17,107 nt of DNA from NCBI GenBank assembly GCA_022572105.1, contig JACZWN010000050.1:1-17107 (forward strand), written 5' to 3'. Below the pieces are notes generated by a model. It saw nothing but the letters and a program-made list of their open reading frames with translations. It was not told the origin of the DNA and searched no databases. Each line of letters starts with the position of its first letter. Position 1 is the first letter of the stretch. Shown here in pieces: positions 6,831 to 14,800 of this stretch. Position numbers and translations under genes: made by a program. The stretch comes from Pseudomonadota bacterium (GTDB taxonomy: Bacteria; Pseudomonadota; Alphaproteobacteria; Kiloniellales; J153).

Positions 6831-8216
6831 ATGACCGCCGAACGCGCGAAACCGAAGCGGGACGCCGAGCCCGAAGCGCGCAAACCCAAGCGCAATCCGC
6901 ACGTTCTCGGGCAGAGCTTCATGTTCCCGCCCGAGGTGATCGACGACATTCACATCAAGGCCGAGCTCGGCCGCTACCGGATGCGCGGCTTCTCGATCTT
7001 CAAGAAGATCCCGACCTGGGACGACCTGACCTTCCTGCCCGGCACGCTCACCCGCTTCGTGATCGAGGGCTACCGCGAGAAGTGCGAGACCAAGACCGTG
7101 ATCGGCCCCAAGGCCAAGCGGCCGCTCGAGCTCGACATTCCGATCTACGTGACCGGCATGAGCTTCGGCGCGCTCAGCTACGAGGCCAAGATGGCGCTCG
7201 CCCGCGGCGCCACCATGGCCGGCACCGCGACCTGCTCGGGCGAGGGCGGCATGATCCCCGACGAGCGCCGCTATTCGTCCAAGTGGATGTACCAGTGCAT
7301 CCAGTCGCGCTACGGCTTCAACCCGCATCACCTGCGGCTCGCCGATGCTTGCGAGTTCTTCATCGGCCAGGGCTGCAAGGTCGGCCTCGGCGGCCATCTG
7401 ATGGGCCAGAAGGTGACCGACCAGGTGGCCGAGATGCGCTCGCTGCCGGCCGGCATCGATCAGCGCTCGCCGGCGCGCCACCCCGACTGGCTCGGCCCCG
7501 ACGACCTGTCGCTCAAGATCGCGGAGATCCGCGAGGCGACCAACGGCGAGATCCCGATCCAGCTCAAGCTAGGCGCGGCGCGGGTCTACGACGACGTGCG
7601 CATGGCCGCCAAGACCGGCCCGGACAGCATCTACATGGACGGCATGGAGGGCGGCACCGGCGCCGGCCCGCACCTGGCGACCGAGGAGACCGGCGTGCCC
7701 GGCATCGCCGCCATCCGCCAGGCGCGCAAGGCGCTCGACGACGTCGGCAAGACCGGCGAGATCTCGCTGGTCTACGCCGGCGGCATCCGCAACGGCGGCG
7801 ACGTCGCCAAGGCGCTCGCGCTCGGCGCCGACGCGGTCGCCATCGGCCATTCGGTGTTGATGGCGCTCAACTGCAACAAGGACATCCCCGAGGCCGATTT
7901 CGAGGCCGAGATCGGCGTCGAGGCCGGCTACTGCTATCACTGCCATACCGGGCGCTGCCCGGTCGGCGTGGCGACCCAGGACCCCGAGCTGCGCAAGCGC
8001 CTGGACCCGGACAGCGCCGCCGAGCGGGTCTACAACTTCTTGCACACCCTGACCATCGAGTGCCAGATGCTGGCGCGCGCCTGCGGCAAGACCAACGTGC
8101 ATTCCCTCGAGCCCGAAGACCTGGCGGCGCTGACCATGGAGGCCTCGGCCTTGGCCATGGTGCCGCTGGCCGGTACGAAACACACCGTCGGCCAGCCCGG
8201 CATGACGCGCTATTAG
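6831..8216 (+). CDS. glxD: FMN/3Fe-4S glutamate-synthase-like catalytic subunit (GlxD/MgsC-like)
   Basis: The 461 residues cover the FMN-binding TIM-barrel domain of glutamate synthase. After a charged, lysine-rich tail (1-25), the barrel shows GMSFGALSYEAKMALA (about 107-122), GTATCSGEGGMIPDERR (about 131-147), a DGMEGGTGAG substrate/flavin loop near 274-283 and YAGGIRNGGDVAKAL (about 315-329). C368, C371 and C376 in GYCYHCHTGRCPVGVATQ are the cluster ligands. Their C-x2-C-x4-C spacing differs from the C-x5-C-x4-C of classical GltB. The subunit should reductively transfer ammonia or an amine onto a 2-oxo acid such as 2-oxoglutarate, giving glutamate or an N-alkylglutamate. No GltD-type NAD(P)H subunit is encoded nearby, so the electron donor is unknown. 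AAGGTGA lies 8 bases before the ATG. The next gene follows after 9 bases. Confidence 0.9.
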   Translation: MTAERAKPKRDAEPEARKPKRNPHVLGQSFMFPPEVIDDIHIKAELGRYRMRGFSIFKKIPTWDDLTFLPGTLTRFVIEGYREKCETKTVIGPKAKRPLELDIPIYVTGMSFGALSYEAKMALARGATMAGTATCSGEGGMIPDERRYSSKWMYQCIQSRYGFNPHHLRLADACEFFIGQGCKVGLGGHLMGQKVTDQVAEMRSLPAGIDQRSPARHPDWLGPDDLSLKIAEIREATNGEIPIQLKLGAARVYDDVRMAAKTGPDSIYMDGMEGGTGAGPHLATEETGVPGIAAIRQARKALDDVGKTGEISLVYAGGIRNGGDVAKALALGADAVAIGHSVLMALNCNKDIPEADFEAEIGVEAGYCYHCHTGRCPVGVATQDPELRKRLDPDSAAERVYNFLHTLTIECQMLARACGKTNVHSLEPEDLAALTMEASALAMVPLAGTKHTVGQPGMTRY

Positions 8217-8225
8217 GAGGCGATC

Positions 8226-8621
8226 ATGAGCGACCAAAAGCAGGGCGACATCGATCGTTTTCTAAAGACCGACGGCCTCGACAGCGAGCGCGAGAAGGAG
8301 ATCGGCCAGCACATCGGCTACCGCTACGACGTCAACCTGGTGCCCGACTACGCGCGCCTGACGCCGTTCCTCGAGAGGTACATGGAGTTCATGGGCTGGG
8401 ACGACCTCAATTGGCTCGAGGACGTGCACATGGGCTACGAGGAGGGCCAGCCGGCAGTCTTCGACCGCAACATCAACGGCTGGGTGAGCGTGCCCGAGGG
8501 CATGGAACTACCCGGCAACCAGCAGGACCGCGACATGATCGCGCGCGAGCTGCTGATCAAGTTCCAGATGTCCGAGCGCCACCCCCTGATCCAGCTCAAC
8601 AAGGCCTACCGGAAGTTCTAG
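8226..8621 (+). CDS. 131-residue protein of unknown function, last gene of the Glx operon
   Basis: The ATG follows the glxD stop by 9 bases, and a full AGGAGG (8216-8220 plus the stop codon's A) precedes it, so translation with the operon is near certain. The protein is acidic, soluble-looking and without signal peptide, membrane helix or cysteine. This excludes a ferredoxin-like or thiol role. It contains several aromatic/acidic stretches: IGYRYDVNLVPDYARL (about 30-45), MEFMGWDDLNWLEDVHMGYEEG (about 53-75), a central FDRNINGWVSVPEG, and a helical C-terminal ARELLIKFQMSERHPLIQLNKAY. I do not recognise a family or motif. Position suggests a structural, regulatory or electron-transfer-partner subunit of the Glx complex. 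That is inference from context alone. Confidence 0.88.
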   Translation: MSDQKQGDIDRFLKTDGLDSEREKEIGQHIGYRYDVNLVPDYARLTPFLERYMEFMGWDDLNWLEDVHMGYEEGQPAVFDRNINGWVSVPEGMELPGNQQDRDMIARELLIKFQMSERHPLIQLNKAYRKF

Positions 8622-8634
8622 AACCGGGCCCGGC

Positions 8635-8670
8635 GAAAAAGGGGACATTCTACTTTAACCCGGCTTTTTC
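8635..8670. terminator. Bidirectional terminator-like inverted repeat between the Glx operon and glnE
   Basis: GAAAAAG (8635-8641) pairs with CTTTTTC (8664-8670), and an inner GGG (8642-8644) pairs with CCC (8659-8661) across a 2-base bulge. A T-rich tract (TATTATATTT) follows on the plus strand and CTTTTTC on the minus strand. It sits exactly between two convergent stop codons (8621 and 8688), so it can terminate both. The segment AAAAAGGGGACATTCTACTT resembles ends of dispersed repeats linked to Y1/RAYT-type transposases. That is a recollection, not a search result. Confidence 0.45.
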
Positions 8671-8687
8671 TATTATATTTCATCACT

Positions 8688-11600
8688 TTAAGAGAGCCTC
8701 CCGGAGGCGCCGGCGCCGCGCTTTTCCTCGAGCGATCCCAGCTCCGCGCCCAAGGCCCGGGCCGGCGCCTCGATGCGGTCGATGAAGACCTCGTGGACCT
8801 CGGCCGCGGTCGCGATCAGGGTCTCGCGCAGGCTCGCGAAATCCGCCATGCCGGCGGCGCGGGCGAGCGAGGCCTTGAGGCCCTCGGTGCCGCCGTCGGC
8901 GTCGAAGGCGGGGGCGGCGGTCAGGCGCAGCATGCCCTGGACCTGGCGGATGAGGCGCGTCGCCTCGATCAGGCGCCGGGCCAGCGAGGGGCCAAGGAGT
9001 CCGGCCTCGGCCAGCTTGGCGAAGACCGCCTGGGTCGAGGCGTCGATGATCTGCGGGTGGTCGTGAGCGTGGCGCAGCAACAGGTACTGGGCCAGGAACT
9101 CGAGGTCGGTCAGGCCGCCGCGCAGGAACTTGACGCTCCAGATCGTCTTGGCCGGGTGCTCGCGCTCGATGCGGGCGCGCATCTCGGCCACGTCGATCAA
9201 GAGCTTGTCCGGGTCGTGCGGGGCGGTCAGCACCGCGCCGATGGCGGCCTCGATGCGCGCGCCCAGGTCCGGGTCGCCGGCGACCACTCGGGCGCGGCTG
9301 AGCGCCATGTGCTCCCAGGTCCAGGAGTCGGCCTCGTAATAGCGGCGCCAGCCGGCCAGCGTGGTCGCGATCGGCCCGGAGTTACCCGAGGGCCTGAGGC
9401 GCGTGTCGATGTCGTAGAGCCGGCCCTCGGGGGTGAGCGCGGTCAGCGCGTTGATGTAGCGCTGGGCGAAGCGCGCGAAATACTGGCTCGTGGGCAGCGG
9501 CTTGGCGCCGTCGGACCGCTCGGCATCCTCGGCGGCATCGTAGATGAAGATGAGGTCGAGATCGGAGGCGAAGGTCATCTCGCGCGCGCCCAGCTTGCCC
9601 ATGGCGAGCACCACCAGGCCCGGCCCGGCGATGCGCCCGTGGACGCGGGCGAGTTCGTCGAGCACCGGCGGATAGAGACCGGCGAGCACCGTGTCCGCGA
9701 TGTCGCTCAGCGCCCGCCCGGCCTCGTCCATGTCGCTCTTGTGGCGCAGGATGTGGACGCCGGCCTGGAAGCGCCGATCGTTGGCCCAGCGGCGCGCCAG
9801 GTCGAGCACGTCCTGGAAGTCGCGCGCCTGGGCGAGCGCGGCGTCCAGCTCCTCGCCCAGCGCCGCGCGCCCGGGGATGGGGTCGAAGAAGCCGAGCGAG
9901 AGCACGGCGTCCAAGAGCGCCGGGTTGCGGCTCAGGCGATCGGCCAGCGCCGGGGCGCCGCCCATGATCTCGGCCAACATGTCGAGCAGCCGCGGGTTGG
10001 CGTAGAGCATGGAGAACAGCTGCACCCCGGCCGGCAGGCCGGCCAGGAACTCGTCGAACTTGGCGAGCGCGAGATCGGGCTGCGTGGTCTTGCCGAGCGC
10101 CTCCAACAGCGTCGGCATGAGCTCGGTCAGGAGCTCGCGGGCCCGCGTCGAACGGGTCGCCCGGTGCCGGCCGTGGTGCCAGGCGCGCACCAGGTTGAAG
10201 ACCTTGGTCCCCTCGCGGAAGCCGAGCGCTTGAAGCGTCGCGAGCGTGCCCGGCTCCGGCTCGCCGCCGGTGAACACCAGGTTGCCGCGGGGCGAGAGCG
10301 CGGGCGCCTCCTCGAACAATTCGGCGTAGTGGTCCTCGACCGTGCCCAGCGTGGCGAGCAGGGCGGCGCGGAACGCGGCCGCGTCGTCGTAACCCATGAA
10401 GGCGGCGATGCGCGCGATGCCCGGCTCGTCGTCGGGCAGGCGCTGGGTCTGGCGGTCGTCGACCATCTGCAGGCGGTGCTCGAGGCGGCGCAGGAACCGG
10501 TAGCACGCGCTCAAGGCGTCCGCGGTGCCGGCGTCGATGTGCCCGGCCGACGCCAGCGCCGCCAGCGCCTCGATCGTCCTGGCGCAGCGCAGGCGCGGCT
10601 CGCGCCCGCCCCAGATCAGCTGCTGGGTCTGGGCGAACAGCTCGATCTCGCGGATGCCGCCGCGCCCCAGCTTGATGTCGTGGCCGCGCACCGCGATCTT
10701 GGCGCCGCCCTTGTGGGCGTAGATCTGGCGCTTGATCGAGTGGATGTCCTGGATCGCCCAGAAATCCAGGTGCTTGCGCCAGACGAAGGGTCGCAGCTCG
10801 TCGAGGAAGCGGGCACCCAGCTCCAGGTCGCCGGCGGCGGGGCGCGCCTTGATCATGGCGGCGCGCTCCCAGTTCTGGCCCATGCTCTCGTAATAGGTGA
10901 GCGCCGCGGTGAACGAAATCGCCAGCGGCATGGCGCCGGGATCGGGCCTGAGCCGCAGGTCGGTGCGGAAGACGTGGCCTTCGGCGGTGCGCTCCTCCAG
11001 GAGGCGTACCAGGTCCCGGGTCATGCGCACGAAGCCCTCCTGCGGCCCTCGGTCGTCCAGGTAACGCGCCCGATCCGGGTCGTACAGCAGGATGAGGTCG
11101 ATGTCCGAGGAGTAGTTGAGCTCGCGCGCGCCCAGCTTGCCCATGGCGAGCACCACGTAGCCACAGTCCCACTCCGGCGTCTCGGGCCGGGCGAGCGCCA
11201 GCTCGCCGCTCTCGGCCGCGCACCGGAGCAGATGGCAGAGCGCGGCGGAGAGCGCTGCGTCGGCGAAATCGGACAGCGCCTCGGTGACCCGCTCGACGCT
11301 CCAGGTGCCGGTGATGTCCGCCAGGGCGACCAGCAGCGCGGCCTGCCGGCGCGCTCGGCGCAACCCGGCCATGAGGCGGTCACGCTCCGTTTCCAGGGAA
11401 AGTTCGTCCTTGAGCCGCCCCATGACTTCGCTTAGGACGGCATCCGGCCCACGGGTGAGAATCCGGGCCAAACATCCCATATCCGAAAGAGCGCAATGGG
11501 TGAGAAACGGAGAGTTGGCGAAGATCGCCTCGAGAAGGCGGCGGCCGGCCGGATCGTCGGGCAGACGGCCGGTGAAGCGGGCAAGGTCCGGATCCTCGAT

Positions 11601-11705
11601 CTTTGCGCTGCGTTCGGCCCAGTTTTGCAACCCCGCGGCGGCGCGCGCGGCGTCGCCCACCCTGGGTAGGGTGTCCGGTGAATCGCGAAAGAAGAGTTCC
11701 GTCAT
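8688..11705 (-). CDS. glnE: Bifunctional glutamine synthetase adenylyltransferase/deadenylase
   Basis: At 1005 residues this is full length for GlnE, which adenylylates and de-adenylylates GlnA in response to PII and glutamine. Two nucleotidyltransferase domains are present, each with the conserved core: GKLGARELNYSSDIDL with D201/D203 in the N-terminal (de-adenylylase) half, and GKLGAREMTFASDLDL with D715/D717 in the C-terminal (adenylylase) half. Each is followed by its partner strand (RTDLRLRPDPG and IDTRLRPSGNSG). The linker holds the FKLGRGGIREIE-like segment, here IKLGRGGIREIELFAQ. The ATG at 11703-11705 has no strong ribosome binding site. The gene converges on the Glx operon and diverges from the AsmA-like gene with only 67 bases between starts. 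Its usual target, housekeeping glnA, is not in the window. Confidence 0.96.
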   Translation of the reverse strand: MTELFFRDSPDTLPRVGDAARAAAGLQNWAERSAKIEDPDLARFTGRLPDDPAGRRLLEAIFANSPFLTHCALSDMGCLARILTRGPDAVLSEVMGRLKDELSLETERDRLMAGLRRARRQAALLVALADITGTWSVERVTEALSDFADAALSAALCHLLRCAAESGELALARPETPEWDCGYVVLAMGKLGARELNYSSDIDLILLYDPDRARYLDDRGPQEGFVRMTRDLVRLLEERTAEGHVFRTDLRLRPDPGAMPLAISFTAALTYYESMGQNWERAAMIKARPAAGDLELGARFLDELRPFVWRKHLDFWAIQDIHSIKRQIYAHKGGAKIAVRGHDIKLGRGGIREIELFAQTQQLIWGGREPRLRCARTIEALAALASAGHIDAGTADALSACYRFLRRLEHRLQMVDDRQTQRLPDDEPGIARIAAFMGYDDAAAFRAALLATLGTVEDHYAELFEEAPALSPRGNLVFTGGEPEPGTLATLQALGFREGTKVFNLVRAWHHGRHRATRSTRARELLTELMPTLLEALGKTTQPDLALAKFDEFLAGLPAGVQLFSMLYANPRLLDMLAEIMGGAPALADRLSRNPALLDAVLSLGFFDPIPGRAALGEELDAALAQARDFQDVLDLARRWANDRRFQAGVHILRHKSDMDEAGRALSDIADTVLAGLYPPVLDELARVHGRIAGPGLVVLAMGKLGAREMTFASDLDLIFIYDAAEDAERSDGAKPLPTSQYFARFAQRYINALTALTPEGRLYDIDTRLRPSGNSGPIATTLAGWRRYYEADSWTWEHMALSRARVVAGDPDLGARIEAAIGAVLTAPHDPDKLLIDVAEMRARIEREHPAKTIWSVKFLRGGLTDLEFLAQYLLLRHAHDHPQIIDASTQAVFAKLAEAGLLGPSLARRLIEATRLIRQVQGMLRLTAAPAFDADGGTEGLKASLARAAGMADFASLRETLIATAAEVHEVFIDRIEAPARALGAELGSLEEKRGAGASGRLS

Positions 11706-11772
11706 GGCGTGCCGTCTGGTCTAGCGGCACACTGCGAGAGCCCGGCCCCAGGGTCAAGAGCGGCCGGACGCC

Positions 11773-11832
11773 ATGGCCGGCGCCAAGGGGCGCCCTAGCG
11801 AGATGGCCGGCGCCAAGGGGCGCCGTAGCGAG
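11773..11832 (+). repeat. 30-base in-frame tandem repeat at the start of the AsmA-like gene
   Basis: Two 30-base units (11773-11802 and 11803-11832) differ at one base. Each begins with ATG and encodes MAGAKGRPSE or MAGAKGRRSE. A third ATG follows at 11833, starting MIAKSSRIA. The gene therefore has three equally spaced in-frame candidate starts, none with a good ribosome binding site. This is a likely slippage duplication. Confidence 0.9.
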
Positions 11833-14800
11833 ATGATCGCAAAAAGTTCGCGCATCGCCATCGAGGTCGTGGCCGGCATCTTGGCGGTTCTGGTCCTTTT
11901 GATGCTGGTGGCGATCTGGCGTCTGTCGAGTGGCCCGGTCCAGCTCGACTTCCTCACGCCCCGGATCGAGGCGGCCCTCGCCGACCCGCAAAGCGGCCGG
12001 TCGGTCCGGATCGGGAGCACCCAGCTGACCTGGGCCGGCGAGCGGCGGTCCATCGAGATTCATACCCGCGACGTGCGCATCCGCGACCGCGAGGGCGTCA
12101 CCATCGCGGCGCTGCCCGACGTGGTGATCCGGCTCAGCCTGCGCGCTCTGGTCCAGGGCACCATCGCGCCGACCGCCATCGAGGTGATCGGCGCCCGGCT
12201 CAGCCTGGTGCGCGGACCCGACGGGATTTTCCGGTTCGGGCGCGAGCTTGCCGGGACCGACGCGCGCCCCGCGGAGGCCGATTTTTCGCGGATTCTGCCC
12301 ACGGTGATCGAAGATCTCATGTCGAAGCCCGCGGTCGACCGGCCGCTCACCTTCCTGACCACGTTTCGGATCGTGGGCGGACGGGTCACGGTCGACGACC
12401 GGAAGCTCCAGCGGGTCTGGGAGGCGCCGTTCGCCGACATCGAGCTGCGCCGCGATTCGGCGGGGCTGGCCGGGGATGTCGCACTGACCATCGACCTGGG
12501 CGAGACCCAGACCAAGGTGAGCGGCGGCTTCCTCTACGACCGGGGAACCGACCGGATCGACCTGAGCGGCAACTTCACCAACCTGCACACCGAGGCACTG
12601 ATCTCACTGGTGCCGCCGCTCGAGGCGCTCGACGGGCTTGCCATATCGCTCGACGGTTCGCTCGCCGCCTCGCTCGCCGTAAATGGTGTGGTGGATTCCC
12701 TGCACTTCGAGGTCGCGGGCGCCGACGGCGTGCTCGATCTGCCGGAATTCTTCGCCGAGCCCGTGGCGTTGCGCGAGGCCAGGCTGCTCGGCCAGGTGAG
12801 CGGCCCCGACCGCCGTATCGATCTCGAAGCGATCCTTCAGCTCGGCACGGCCGAGCGGCCGGGCCCGCGGATTTCCGGGACCGCGACGCTCACCGCCTCG
12901 GCGGACGGCTTCGGCGGCGACCTCGCCGTCGAAGCCGAGGCCACCGCGACCGGCGTGTCGATGCACGGGCTCGACCGCTATTGGCCCTTGGGAGCGAAGG
13001 GCGGTCGGCGCTGGACGCTACGCAACCTTCCCCGGGGCACCGTTGACGAGATAGCCGTGCGGACCGTCCTGCGCATCCCGGGCGGCCGGCCCGACGACAT
13101 CGAAATCGAACGGTTGGACGGCACGCTCCGCTATCACGACCTCGAGATCCACTACCTACGTCCCATGCCGCCGATCACCGGGGTCTCGGGAACCGCCGTC
13201 TTCGATGATCGCAGCGTCACCTTCAGCACCCGGGGCGGGCGCCTGGCGGGCTTGACCTTAGGGACGGGGACCGTCGAGATCACCGGTCTGGGTATCGCCA
13301 AGGAGGTGGTCCGCCTCGATCTGGACGTGACCGGTCCGCTGCGCGCCAGCCTCGAGCTCCTCGACCACGAGCGTCTCAAGCTCATCCGTCGGCTCGGCAT
13401 CGATCCCGCCGGCACCGACGGCCGGATGGCCGCGAAGGTGATGTTCGGCTTCCCGATTTACGTGGAACCCACCTTCGACGACCTGGATGTGTCGGCCAGC
13501 GTGACGCTGGAGGGGGCCGCCGTGCGCGATTTCCTGTTCGGCCAGGACGTCACCGAGGGGCGCCTGGCGCTCACCATCGACGAGGCGGGCATGGAGGTCC
13601 GTGGCTCGCTGCAACTTGGCGGCGTGCCGATCGACGCCGTCTGGAACGAATCCTTCACCGGCGAGGCCCCGGTTCGCACCCAGGTCGAGGCCCGGATCGC
13701 CCGCTTCGAAGAATCCAAACGCAGCGCCTTTGGCCTGGACTTCAGGCCCTACCTTTACGGGCCGGTGTCGGCCGATATCGCCTATGCCGGCTACGGCTCG
13801 GGGCGCGGCACCCTGCGCGCCGCGGTCGATCTCGAAAACGCCAGGTTCGCCCTTGAGCCGCTGGTCTGGGAAAAGCCGGAGGGCGTGCCCGGGACGGCCG
13901 ACCTGATCTTGCAGTTGGTCGAGAATCGCTTCGCGGAAATCGATCGGCTCGACATAAGCGCCGGGACGCTGCGCGCGAGCGGCAGGGGACGCTTCGACGA
14001 TACGGGACGAAAGCTCGCGTCGCTCGCGCTCGACGATCTGGTGTTCGGCGACACGCGCCTGAGCGAGGTGACCGTCGACTGGCTCGGGGACGGGGCCGCC
14101 GTGCGTGTCGGTGGCGGCGTGCTCGACGCCCGGCCGTTTCTCGGTCGCGGCGAGACCGGGGACGCGGGCGCGGACTCGGGGGCGGATTCGGGACAGCCAA
14201 AGCCCGCCGAGGACGGCGACGAAACCGATCCGGGTCCCGTGCTCGACAGCACCGCCGAGAACGAGCGGCCCAAGGGCAGGGCCGCGGACGAGCGCGCGGC
14301 CCCGGCGAAACCGGCCGTCGAACCGAAACCCAAGCCGGCGCCGCGAAGCTTTACGCCGTTCGCGCTGTCCGCCCCTCGATTGGATACGGTCACCTTTGGC
14401 CCCGACCGGTTTCTCGAGACGGTCGGGCTGGAGCTTCGGCGCGGCCGGCGCGGCTGGCAGCGCATCGCGGTCGAGGCCCTGGTGCCGCGCGCGTTGTGGA
14501 GCCCGGAGCGGCCGTCCGGCGACGCCGGTCAGAGCCGGCGCAACGCAGCGGAATGGCCCGGCGAAGACGACGCGCCGAGCCGGGAGCAAAGCCCGGACCA
14601 GGACCAGGACCTGGCGCCGGCGCCGGCGCCGCGATGGCTCAAGATCGACTTTGGCCCGGATGGCGACGACGGCTACGGCCTTACGATCGAGGCCAACGAC
14701 ACGGGCGCCGTGCTGCGCGCGCTCGACATCCTCGACACCATCCGCGGCGGCCGGCTCGCGATCGTGGGGCACAGCGACGGTCCCCTGCCCGGTTCGCCGC

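Noticed and set aside
3529..8216. Firm assignment to the N-methylglutamate pathway (gmaS, mgsABC)
   Set aside because: The domain set fits, but mgdABCD is absent from the window and the amine substrate cannot be read from residues. Kept as one of two readings alongside the glx type.
8793..11435. 880-residue plus-strand open frame
   Set aside because: It is antisense to glnE, which has full-length family motifs. Long open frames opposite GC-rich genes are expected, and its arginine/glycine/glutamine-rich composition is shadow-like.
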